Source: Rhinopomastus cyanomelas (lineage: Eukaryota; Chordata; Aves; Bucerotiformes; Rhinopomastidae). Taken from it: a stretch of 64,000 nt of DNA. Under the pieces are notes generated by a model. That model had not been told where the DNA came from. It searched no databases and saw nothing but the letters and a program-made list of their open reading frames with translations. The translations under genes were made by a program, and so were the position numbers. How positions within the stretch are numbered: the stretch's first letter is position 1; every line of letters begins with the position of its first letter. The stretch covers positions 252,032 through 316,031 of the forward strand of contig VXBP01003843.1 of assembly GCA_013400115.1 (NCBI GenBank), read 5' to 3'. Below are positions 30,446 through 42,800 of the stretch, in pieces.

Positions 30446-33400
30446 AGGAAATGGGGTAGACACTGTCTAACCTTGGAAGTTGAGTCTGGAAATTGGACCA
30501 GCAGGACCCTCAGGTACTAGAGTTGGAGGTTTGGAGGTTTACCTGAAACGGCATAAACCCCACGAGCAGCTGCACCTAGGTCCACAGCAAGGGACTGCTA
30601 CAATGCAATCCCAGCAGCACAGAGGAACCAGCTCCTCCAAGGTGGTGATGGTGCTGATGCTGCAGGGAAGACGGAAGCACTAAGAACACCTTTCACCTCA
30701 CTCCCTATTCCGAGGTGCAAAGGGAAGAGGTAAGGGCCAGGTGGGGCCTTTTAACCCAAACCAGGCTAACAGTGGTGTCTATATAATGCTACTGTGAGAG
30801 TCCCTAGTGAGCTTGGTTGTGGGTGGGATATCCTCTAGGGGAAAAATTAGGACTTTGAGGCTAAGGAAGGGAAATTCGTGTGTTAAGATTTTTTTATTGT
30901 TGTTTTACTATAAAATCCTTTTTATTTTAAGGGCTATAGGGTGTCTTTTACTTTTCTGGCCCTTGAGAGGGGCTTTACTCACAAACAAATATGAGAAGAA
31001 GGTTCTTGACTCCTTTCTCTTATTTTTAACTGCATCCTCTGTGCACTTAGCCATGTGCTCTTCCCAGTGGTGTCTCATGTCTTTATCACCAGATAAAAAT
31101 ATTGGAGCCTTTTGTATTGCTTTCACCTAGTCCTGGAAGAGTTGTGGCTTCACTTGAGGACTTGCCTTGGCTGAGAAGTTGAAATCCTATCTCTACTTAA
31201 CATGGGTGCTTGTGTTTGCTCTTTGAACTGTGCTAAAAGTGCCTGAGGAGAATCCTGAGTTCTTTTGTGTGAAGTGGTGAGCTCTCTGAGGTGCCCTTCT
31301 CTCATTTGGAGGTTTAATCTAGAGAAGCAGCTTTCATGGTTGTGGGCTGGTGGGAAAGAAGCACAGGTCTACTGAGGGGTTTCCCTATATCCTGCTGGAT
31401 GTTGTAATGTGAGCTGATTACAGCAGATGGCTCTCAAAGGCCCTATGAAACCTGGGTGGATGCTGCTAGGGAGCACAGGCTGGGGTCTGGCCTTGCACAG
31501 CCCCAGTAGGTGGTGGCTGAATGGGTGTCTGGGGCAGAAGAATTGGGATAAGACCACAGGAGTGCTGTAGCTGATGTTTCCTCCAGGTAACCTGCAGACT
31601 GGAGGCAACTGCCAACTCTGTGCTGGCATGTGTGAGATGGCTTCACTACAAAGCCTGTTAGAGGCACTGCATGATGCAATCCTCTACCTCAGGGTAGGAC
31701 TGAACTCTTGCTCTGAGTTACACTTGGCAGTTAAAGACTGTGTTGTTGCCTACACTCCACTCCAGAACTCTGCAGGTGCTATCTTCTAGTAAGGACAAGG
31801 AAGACTCTAGGGCAGGCAACCCAAAGACAGCCACCAGCAGACTTCTTGGGGCAAGCAGGAGCAATTTTAGGGCTTTAGTCTGCAGCTACAGCAGGGTTTG
31901 GTGAGCAACCTGTTTTACCCCCACGGCAATGTTCCTTGTTCCCTGTAGAACTGTGGTGGTTGCTCTCCTCAAGAAGTAAAGTCTTTTCCAGCTGCTGGTG
32001 TTTCTGAAGCTTGTCAAGTGAAGGAGTCATCTAGGTAGGGGTTGTAAACACTCTGGGTTTGTGTTTGGGGGAGAACTGCTGCCAGATCATGAGTCTGGGA
32101 GTGCAGACATAAAGGGATGCTGAATTCTGTGCAAGCACTTACTGCCCTTCTAGGATACCAAGGCCAAGTGAGTCTTAACTTTGTGTGATGTGAAGCCAGG
32201 AACTTAATTCCCACAAGCTCATGTAAGCAAATGCATCCTGTAAGTCTCTTGTGAGTCAGCTTTGCCTTTTATAAACACAGAGGATTTAAAATGTCTGGAA
32301 AGAGACAGGTAATTTAGAAAATTGTATGATTAACTAAAAAAATTATATCCTATGGGGTGTTTGGTCTGGTATCTCCTGTTTGCAGGTGTTGGGCTCTGTC
32401 TTCCACACTGCTCAAGTGAGAAGAAAAAGGAATAATCTTTTTGCATGTGGGATATGGGCAAGAGGGAGGTATCTGAGATGGTGTATATACCCCAGACTTC
32501 ATTTGTCAGGTCCCTCCACTTGCTGACATGCTCAGAGGGAAGGTGGTGGCTTTGTTTCTCCTGTGCTCAGCGCTGTGAGGTGACAACTTTACTGGCTGGC
32601 TCTTTCTGCTGAGTCATGGCCTGCTTGCAGTGTTCTCTCACCCAAAGTGCTTCTGCCTGATTTACATATTCACAGCACCACTGACCTCAGTGGGAGCTGT
32701 AGGGGTGCATCATGCTCCCACGGCCTGGGAAAATTAAATGTAAGTTAACCTCAGCTGGAGCGAACTCTGTTTGAGTGGCAAATACGTGCATTTGGTTGCA
32801 GCTAGTGAGGATCAGAGCCAGCTGATCTCTAAATCACGCACAGAGTCTGAGCTGCTGGGGAAGCTTTACAGGAGCTGTATTCCAATCCACTTGGCACAGG
32901 CTTGGGTAATGCTGCTGGTTCCTGACTGGGAAAACAGCTTGTGTAATGCACTGCTCACCGCTGCTGTCACCATGGAGAGGCTTCAAAGCACAGCAAGCTT
33001 AAGAAACCCAGCTGGCTCCCTCGTCTGATGCCGTGTCCCCATTAGCAGCTGTGCCCTGGGAAGCTAGTCTGAGGCCTGCATCTGCCTGGGGCTTCCCTGT
33101 TTAGGAAGGGGTCACTCTATGGGCTATGAGCAAGCGATGGCATCTGGAATTCTTCCAGAAAGATCAATCCTGTCTCTATGCTGGAAACCATTTTGAAAGC
33201 TAATAGCTTGTTCATTTCTGTTTCTAAGGTCAACTTGAAAGGCCAGGTTGCAAAAGGTGTCTGAGCAGAAGTGTAAGGGAACTAAAGGCAGAATTTGGGT
33301 AATCATTCTAGCTGAAGTCCTTATGGTTTTGCAAATACCATCCTTAATGAGTTAAGTGACTGAAATGAAGCAGTTTGTGACAGATGAGGCCCTGAGGACA

Positions 33401-35600
33401 TAGAATTTAAACCACTATAACCTAGAATTTCTAATACTGTTTTGCCGTGAGACCTGAGAAATTGTCCGACCTTCTGCAGTGCCACCTAGCAAAGCATCAA
33501 CACAGATGTGGAACAAGTTACAAAACTCACCTGTAAGAAGACTGACTCCTGTTTTATGGATGCAGAAACAGATATGGAAGATAAAGGCTCAATCTTTCCT
33601 TGCTAAAGGTTTCCTTTATAATTTGATGTTAAAAATCTAGTGTCTTGTTTGTAGCTAGTTGCAGTATTGACCAGGGAGAAGAAAGAGCCTGGACTGAATT
33701 AGAATGGTAGGATAGATTCACTGATCCTGTTTCTTATAAAGAAAACCACCCTGTGAACATGAAGTGGGCAGAAAAGCTCTGTGTGGTAATTAAAGTCCAT
33801 GTCAGCTGTCAGCCCACTGTGTAGAGGTAAGAAATCTGCCTACAGTGTTTTTCCACAGTTGTTCTTAGTCAGCACAAGATCTGCTGGTTAGTGTGAACTC
33901 ATTCCATTAAGGCTTGGAGCATTCAGCTGCACCGTGGGACTTGGACTGGTCCAGCAGTTCCTGTGACATCCTGGTGTTGCTGCAGCAGTGTCCCACAGTC
34001 ATCTGATGGGGTGGTGAGCAGTGGTTCCTGTAACTGAGATTAGTACAAATTCAGTGTCTTACAGCACAGTAGGGCTTTGCATCAAAGGGATGGAGCTATG
34101 GTGAGCTAGAGGTGTGTGTGCTGAGAGGTGTCAGGAGCAAAGGCACCTAAACACAGCAATGAGTCTTCCCCCAGCTGCCAAGCCTTTGACTCTCTGTGAT
34201 ACTCCAAGCATTTTATTTCCTGTGCTGCCAGGCTTCTATGGCTGTGCCCTAGACCAGGGCAGGAAGGGGCTTTCATGTGTGACTGCAGCCTAGGAGGACT
34301 GATTATAGGGTGTCACTGCTGTTTTCCTTGTGGACCATTCAGTTCTTGACCAGCTTTTGCCAACAGATCTTCTAAATATCTACAGTGTGGTAAGGGTGGC
34401 TTTGCCTGAACATCACCTGGGACTGGTTAATGATGTGTCCCAGCCCATGCTTTCCTGGATCCAGAAGGGACTCTGTGCTGGGTAAGCTGCTTCTGGATGG
34501 AAAAAAATAGTCCTGTTAGAGGATGCTCAGCTGATTTGTAGTCAGTCTGGTGTTCCTGGTACATCTCTATTGCCAGTAGACAGAGATTGGTCTCGCTGGA
34601 AGTTCAGATTTGGTTTGTTGTTGTTGTCTTCCAAACATGGGTCCCCTTGTAGCACCAGTAATTATTTTACACTTCCCAAAGTTGTGGTATTGTTTTCAGG
34701 GGAGATGTATCTGCTCTGTGAAAATTCTCCAGCTAATTTATAGTGGATACTTTTTAAATTGTTTAAAAATAGACAAAAAAGAGCCACCCACTTGGTTTCA
34801 AATGACTTGACTGTTTAATTAACCTGAAAAAAAAAATCTTCATGCTGTTACATGTTCATAAATTTGGATTATTTCCCCACGTATGATGGGACTCTGTACT
34901 TCTGCAGGAATTGGTACTGTAGTAAGAGAAGGGCTTTGATTTTTCCATAGCTCTTTATTGCAAACAGAGGTGGCCCAGGATGCTTTAAAAACCCTTATGT
35001 GTTTTGTGTTCTGCATCTGTTTCTCTCTATCCCTATTGAGCTTTTCCCTTCACAGCTACTGCCAGAATCCTGTTCTTGGGCTGGCCATTTGTCCTTGATT
35101 TGCACCTGAATGTTTCTCAGGAAAAACTGAGACCTGGAGCTTGTTGGACAGAGGATCTCTCCTGAAGTATCTCCACAAAGTCAAATTAGCAGGGATAGTA
35201 ACCCAGCAGTACAGGGCAGTAATTGCATTGAGGGATCTCCATTGTGTCCATAATGTTCTTGAGCAGAGCCAGAGGGTCCTTTCAGGAGTGTGACTTGTTT
35301 CTTCAGCTTCTCTCCTCTTTGTAGTCCTTCCAGGCCAGCTTGTGGGTGATGAATGTGTCACTGGCAGGCTCTGTCCTATGGGTGTTTGCTGAAGCAGATG
35401 CTAATACAAGCTGTGCACCACTGCTCCTCCATGCACGCTCTGGAATATCTGTTGTACACAGAATTGGAGATGTGTGGGTAATGGCTGCAGAGCTGCCTGC
35501 CTTCTGAGGGAGAAGGATGCTTTCCCTTTGTTAGCATGGGGCTGACTGGGGAATGAAACAAAAGCCACTGCAGCTCCTGTCGGGTTTGGTGAGGAAGGTA
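30446..35600. other. Intergenic DNA between SLC25A39 and the MAPT promoter
   Basis: No exon, RNA gene or recognisable mobile element was found. ORFs are short, lack domains and begin or end at random. Base composition is near neutral, unlike the GC-rich gene cluster to the left. Distal control elements of MAPT or SLC25A39 could lie here, but nothing in the sequence marks them. Confidence 0.5.
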
Positions 35601-36800
35601 ATAGGATGCTGTTGGTGTTCCTCATCCTCTCAGCTGTTGAGGACAGTGGTGGGGAGCAAAGCAGGACTCGGGGCCGGCTGAGGCCGTGTCTACCACCATC
35701 CTCAGTCTGGGGCCAGGAGCCAATGTGGGAACACAAGCCCCCCCAGCACAAGATAGTGCCGGCCTGTGCCTGCGGGAGGGGGAGGGCGCGGGCGCCCCCT
35801 GCCGGGCGGGCCCCGCCCTTATCCCGTTCCCCGCAGACAAAAGACCGCGGCAGCCCATCCCTCGCCCTGCGCATGCGCCGACTCTCGGAGGCGAGGGCAC
35901 AGAGCTCCTGGAGGGCGGGAAAAAGGGGGGAGGGGGGGCGGTGTATGATCATGCGCTCTGAGCTATGTCCCCCCCCTTTCTAGTCCGCTCCCCCCGCATC
36001 GGCGAAGGTTCCGGATCTGTCGTGCCCGCCCCGCCCGCGCTGCCGCTATCACTCTCCGTCCGGCTCCGGTGCGGACTCCGCTGCAGCGGCAGGGAGGGCC
36101 GGGGCAGCGGGGAGGGGGGGCGATGGAGNNNNNNNNNNNNNNNNNNNNNNNNNNNNNNNGGGGGGAGGGGGGGGCTCCACACCCAGACCCCCTCCCGCCT
36201 CCCACCACTCCCCGGTTACCGGCGTTTTGCTGGCCCTGAGCTGAAACGGTACGGAGAGATTTTTAAATAAAAACCATCTACAACCCAACCATTTTATTGC
36301 CCCCACCCCGAACGTCAAACCCGCCGCGGGGGAATTCGTTCTCCTTCCGAGAGCTGCAGGGGGTGGGTCCTGGGGGCCCTGCGGCAACGCTGCCCCCGCT
36401 GCTGGCGGAGGCATGGGGCGAGGCGGCGAGCAAGCAGTTAATTTGGGGGTATATTTTTTCCCCTGTTTTTTTTTTTTTATCCTTTTTTTTCCTGTCCCTG
36501 CGGCAGGTGGAGCCGGGGGCTGCGGCACTGGGAGGGAGGGCGGGCAGTGCCTTCTCGTACCGGCTCAGTGCCATCTTCTGCATCTCGGGGAAAGGGGATT
36601 AGGGAGACAACTGTAATGAGAATATGTGTGTGCGTATATACATGTATACATATATAAAGTAGTACTAGAAAAGCAGGAGGAGAGGGTGTTCGGGAAAATG
36701 GAGCTGTCCACGCCCAGGCTGAAATTGGAGGTGTCAAACGTTATTGAGGTCACGGTGCTCCCACAGCTGCTTTGTTGCATCTCCCGATACTCAGGTGAGA
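35600..36800 (+). promoter_or_regulatory. MAPT: CpG-island promoter and probable non-coding first exon of MAPT
   Basis: A second strong CpG island. It contains a perfect NRF1 palindrome (TGCGCATGCGCC, 35868-35879), GC boxes near 35785-35815 and a 31-base gap (36129-36159). It is the only promoter-like sequence upstream of the tau coding exons on the plus strand. Tau genes begin with a non-coding exon in a CpG island followed by a very long intron, which fits the ~24 kb to the first coding exon. Candidate donors are CAG/GTGAGA with GT at 36795-36796 and CAG/GTGGAG near 36508; the sequence does not decide between them. Confidence 0.6.
36129..36159. other. Assembly gap (31 N)
   Basis: Undetermined bases between G-runs in the MAPT CpG island. 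Confidence 0.95.
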
Positions 36801-39800
36801 GACACCAAGGTTTAACGTTGGGAGCACTCAGGATGGGTTCCCATGCTGTCGGATCCCCGCCCGGGCTGGAGATGGTGGTGCTGAGCCCATTGGGTTTGAG
36901 GCTGAATGGTGCTGCCTGGTGTAACTGGTGGTGGTGCTGCTGGTCCTGGATGTGCCTCATGACTCCTTGCCTTGTGCTGAATTTTATCCCTTCTCCCTTT
37001 CATCACTCTCATTTCTGCTTGTTCTTGTCCTAAATTCACGGTGTATGGAGCATGGATTTGGCCCCCTTCCTGGGGTTTGCTTTTCTTTTTTTTTTTGTTA
37101 AGTCTTAACTTCACAGGCATGAAAATGGAAGTTTTCTTGCTGGGTGTTCCCAGACAGTGTGTGGCACATCTGTCCCCCAGCTCTGAGTAATTAAACCCAA
37201 ATGGAGTAGGAAACCGCTTACTTCAGATGAGGGATGGAGATTCCTGCCCACATCCCTGTCTGCTGTGTGAGCACAAGGGAGGATTTGCATTGGGAAAATT
37301 ATTTTTATTTCATTTTTAACATCTAGAAATGCAGCCCTGCTGTTTCTTCGCAGAGAACAGCTAGCATCACTTTAAAGGAAGTTTCACCTTCCATTTGCTG
37401 GTGGTACCAGCACACGAGGTGCAGCTCCATTTGCAGTGAAGGGCTGGTCTTGCAACAGGCTGGCTGGAATGAATGAGTGGCTGTGATGAGCTAAGCTGTC
37501 ACTTCAGCAATTTGTATGCAGTGTATTCCTGAGCTGCCCCGAGTGTATCTGCAGGGATCTGGGCAGATGTCTAATGTGTATCTGAATGAGTGGAACAAAA
37601 TTTGCTACCAAGAGCCATTAATTTGTGCTGTCAAGCAATGGATGCCCTCTTAAATTTGATGAATCACTTTTGCTTCTGCTACCAATATCTCAGATTTGGA
37701 GGGTTTAATTTTTTTTAATTGTGTGGTTCAGCTTTTACTTTTTTGTTTTTGTCTGCTCATAGGATGGCCAGTCAAAGCAAGTCTCAGCTGGGCGTTTTAT
37801 GTCTTGAGAGAAGGAAAATTAAGATCTTGTTTTCTTGGGAAATGAAAAATCATCTAAGCTAGTTATGCTTTGTTCCCTCTTGAGATGTGAAATGCTTGGT
37901 TTTACCCAAAGATGTGCAGCTAAGGAAGGAGGCATGTAGAGATCTCTACCTGTAGCATATAGAGATCTTCCAGGCAACTAGTTCATGACTGATGAACGTG
38001 TCATGTTGTTTTCTCATTCTTGCTCTACATAGGGTGTCAGTATTTGTGAGGAGGAGTATGGCTGCAGCATACTTCCTTATGGTGTCCCAGGTATTGCCAT
38101 AGGTGCCTCATGCTGCCGCATCCCCTTGGAAATGAAGGCTTGTGTTTGGGGCTTTGACATTAAGATGTGTGGTTTGTTTTTTATGATCAAGGTCTTGTGA
38201 CCTGGGAAAACTTGATGTCTGTCCCACAGGTTGGTTCCTTGTGTCTCCATCCTTCATGTGGCTTGATTGCAGCACAGGGGGACTTGGGACAGTGAAAACT
38301 TGAACACCTAGAGCTTAAAATGAAAGAGTGAGCTCTTTTTGATTTCAAATGTTATTATGCATGTGTGTGGAGGTGTCCAGTGCTGTAGCTCTGGCTTTGT
38401 CTTGAACGGCAAGGTGACCAAAAGTGGACCCTTGAGAAGCCAGAACTAAACTAGTTCTGCCTGATTTAATGAATGACGGTGTGAACCAAGATTGTTCTTG
38501 CTTGATGCTGTTAAACAAAGACTCAGTTTCTCTCTCAGAGAATTGTTCCTGCTCTGGAACAGCTCATTGCTGAGCTACATCTTTGAGATGAGCTTGTTGC
38601 AAAGATTCCCCCTGATAGGAACATGACACATGTCAAAATGTTGTGGTCTCTGCCTGCGGGCCTTGGCTACTCTGGAAGGGGGCAGGTGACATCACAGGTA
38701 AGAGCTGGACTTTTATCCTTTATCAGGTGGGTTTAGCTGGGGTGAGGACAGAAGTGACAGGACTTCAGTGTGCTGTGTTGGGAACTACCATGGAAAAGGC
38801 CATAGGTTCAGTCCTTTCAGGTGACAAAATGTGGGTGGCAACAGCAATTAGTGTGGGTCTTGTGTCTCACTCCCTTGCCTTTAAGCTCTGAATACAGTAT
38901 TTTTTCTGTCAAGCTTCTAATTTAGTCTCCTCACCCTGCATTGCTTATACCATATTGCCTTGCTGCCCTATGCATCCTGCTTCTCTTCTCCAGGCATTTA
39001 ATTCTAACTGACCCATTCCCTCTGTATTTAATGAACTGCACTTTGAGCTGGACTGAGTAAAGGTATTGATCTCTACGTCAGGAAAGGTGTGGCTTTCTTA
39101 CATCTTTACCAAAAAGCTAGGGAGAAGTTTGCTCTTCTGACCATGGGATAAAAGTGAGGGAAACGTGCCATTGCAGCTGCTCTTAGCCTGCTGAGGCTGA
39201 GCCCAGTGTGTCTTGGGACACATGTAGCATGCCATGAGGTTCTGCCTTGTTCCTTTGAGCATTTTGAAGATTTGTGTTGCATCCTTGTCTTCTCCTTGTA
39301 CATTAACTGGGTGGTTCTTACTTAGTGGAGATTAGAGCAAATTGCAGTGATTTTCCTGTCCTCATTTGGACGTTGGGCTTTGCAACATTGTGGAGCTGTG
39401 GATATCCATGATGATGTCTTTTGAGATGATGTCTGTGCTTTTTTTTTCTGAAAGCCTGCATGGGAGTAGCAAATTGTCCTGACAGTGATGGCTTTGCACA
39501 TCAGTGTGAGCCTCTGTGGGTGGTGCCAGTGCTGTGTGAGATGCTGGTGCTGGGGTGTGTCTGTCTGTCTGGACTCTCAGGCGAATCCCTTTGTTGGAAG
39601 CCCTTTGTGAACAGGCTCCTGGGTCCTTCTGAGTGATGCTGAGAGGCATGTCAGGGTTGGCGCTGGTTCTGCTGGAATGTGGCATGGATTTGAGAGGGTG
39701 GAACTTGTGCATGCAGGTATGTCAGCCAGCCCCTGGAAGACAGATGTTGGGTGTTCGGCACATGCAGCTCACCAATAAAGCAGACAGGACTGCAACATGC

Positions 39801-42800
39801 TGGTTGCCATGAGGACACTGCTGGCCCTTGGAGACAAAAAAAGGGATAATTGCAGAGGTAGCTTGAGCTGGATTGCTGATCTTTGCAGAGCAGTGCAGAG
39901 ATGTTCATGCTCATCTCCACCTGGTCCTGGGAAAAAGAATTTGATGTCCTAGGCAGAGGTCACGGGGCTATTTGGTGGGAGGCAATGCTCTTGAAGTCTT
40001 GCAGAGCCCCAGACTGGCTCAGCCTTGCTCTCGGTGTGGAGATAGAGGAGCCTATCCTTAGTGGATATAGGAGGGAATGGTGGCTCCTTAGGTAACCCCT
40101 GGTGTAGTTTTTCAGGTGGAAACAGCTCTGCTTTGAGGAACCAACTGAATCCTTGAATCTCCAGCAGCAGAATGAATCTTCTCTCTCTGCACACCGGAGC
40201 TTTGTTTCACACTGAACTCTGCCACTTGTAGGCTGTATTTTGAAGTGCCTGTGGAAAGCATAAGCAGTTTATGCTGGAGTCTGGAGAAGATGTATCCATG
40301 CTTTTAAACTGGAGTTGATTTTCTTTGCAACTTAATGAGCCCTTCAAGCTTCTCAGAAATCAATCCACTGATTTTCTTTTCTCTTCCAAGCAGTCTGATT
40401 AGTAAAGGTAATCATTCCATGTGGTGTGGCTCCTGTTTGCAGTGTCTTTTCTTTTAATATCCAAGGAAAGGCAGTACCAGGGGATACCTGCTGTTAAGCT
40501 AAAATGATTAGTGTGGCACTTGGGCCAATTATTTCCAGCTTTGCAGCCTCTGAACTGTACCTGCCCTGGAGCAAATAGGCAATTGCTGTCTGTCTTTTCC
40601 TCTGTGCCCTTCGTCAGGGCTCTTGAGTTGCTTGGGAGTGGCTGGTAGAAAGCACTGTTGGCACCTTGGGAGGCAGGTGAGTGGTCTCTGGGCTGTCCTC
40701 TTTGGCTGGTCATCATTGGGATGTGTGTGTTGCTCCAAGGAGCTGTGGCTTGCATGTCTGTGTTGCTGCTCCAAGGCATGGAAGAAGGCTGCCAAGGGTT
40801 GTTGTGGGATGAAGTGCAGTGATAAGAGACAGATTATACAAGGCCATGGGATGAAGGGCACTGTTAGACTCTGCTGTTCATGGAGAAAATTCAGTAATTC
40901 TAAAAAGTTATGAAAGTACTTCATAGTTTTGAATAGTGTGTGTGTGACTTTGGCCAGACTGTGGTACAGAGGTGCCTGTGCCTTTCTGCCACTTGTCAGT
41001 GTTTCATTTTATGGATCCCATCAGTTCCTGTCCCAGGCTGTTTGCCTGGAAATGCCCGATGTTATTTCAGATGAATTTCATCAGTGTGTCAGGGTACCTG
41101 CTGCAGAAGGAAATTCTTTGAACTGTTTGTAAATGGCTGAAAAAAAATCTAAAAAAGCTTCTTCCATGAGCTCAGCAATGTGCACTTTTGCTGACCTAGA
41201 GATACACTGGGGTGCCCTTTTGAAGTTGGAATTAGGGAAATGACGGGTGTTCAGTGGTGAAGTTCTTCCCTGCCTAGAAAACATTGCATTTTTTATTTGA
41301 GCCAAGCTTAGATCTTGTATGCATTGCCTTGATTTTAAAATGAAGGTCTGTTATGCTTTCAAGCAGCTCAGCTTCTTTCTCTCAAATATTTAATGTGATC
41401 TGTTTGGTGCAGGGAGCACATCTGTTCAGCTGTGCACATTATTAGTTGAGCTGAGGGCAGAGCAGATCCATCACAGCTAAGATGAGAGGCAAAGTGATGG
41501 GCCAACAATATCTATCTTGGCTGCTATCCAGGGGCTGTGGATAGTGTGAGGGGAATTATTCCTGAGTGGTGGGTGCAGGAACTATGTGAACTTTCATCCG
41601 GTTGAGATGCAGCAAGATGTGAAAGGAAATGGAACAAGAAAGGGGCCAAAGAGATGGAGTAAAGCTGAGTGCTGAGAGGATATGTACAGTCTTCTCCCTG
41701 GGTCCTTCTTCTGGGAAGAGGCTGTTGGCCCTTGGTGACTAGAGGTGCAAGTAGTGTAGGGAGTGCAGGAGCAGCAGCAGGAGTCTTCACGGTGGTGAGC
41801 AGCAACATGATCAGAAGTATTTGTCCAAGCCGAAAATTTGCTTGTGTTTGGCTTCTGGCTGACAAAATATTCCTGTCCTGGTTTGCAGGGCTCAAGGTGA
41901 GCATGTTTGTAGTGTGGTTAGTTACAGGACATAGCAATGACAGAAGGAATGTGCCAGAGGAGACTTTTTGAGGAGAAGGAGTAATCCAGTGGGATGAGCT
42001 TCCTGGAGGTCACTTTGTCGCTCTAGCCTGTTGTGAATTTTCAAGGTTATGTGTCAGCACAGAGGATCCTGTGCATAAAAGCATGACTTCTATGCAAAAA
42101 TGTGCTTCACTTCCCAGAAGTAAAGGAAACTTAAACCATGGCTTTTGTGTCTTCCCTAATACTGATCCACCATTTCTGAAGTGCTGACTAGCTCTGTGCA
42201 GGTGCCAAGTGTTTTATTACCCTCCCACTGCAGATCCTGAGTGTGATGTGTAGGAGTTGCTGGAACTGAATTACCTTTGTGGCTTCAGGTGAGGCTAGTG
42301 CTGCTGATGGTTTGTGTGGTTGCATTACAGATGTGGCGCCTAGTGTGCTCTCTGCTGGAAGCTGCAGATGAGGTGCTACCCAATCTAGGATTGGATGCAA
42401 AGTCAGAATTGCATTTTGTGGTTCATTTTCAGCTCTGGCGTACGTTGAATTCAAGGACAGACTTTACCCTAAGCGATTTCTGCCCTCTGAAGTTACTTCT
42501 ATAAATGTGGTTTTACCTGCTGCCTCATCAGCCTGATAAATGAATGCTGCCCTGAAGCTGGCTGGAGGGGTTCATGCAAGTAGCTTTTAACATCATCTCC
42601 AACTTGGGCAGAAAATGTCTTGCTTTTTCGTTGGCATCTTCTGTTGTAAGAATGAAGAGCCTGGCAGGCATATGCAAGCAGGAGTAATAAATGCTGCTGT
42701 TGGGTACAAAAAGGAAAGCAGGTAAAAAGTAGAACTTGAGCTGTGATGTTGCTTGTAGTCACTGCACATCCTGAAACAGGAGAAAGACTTGGAAAGGATG

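Noticed and set aside
36265..36620. Small plus- and minus-strand ORFs in the MAPT CpG island
   Set aside because: Short, biased composition, not conserved in type; tau exon 0 is non-coding in known vertebrates.
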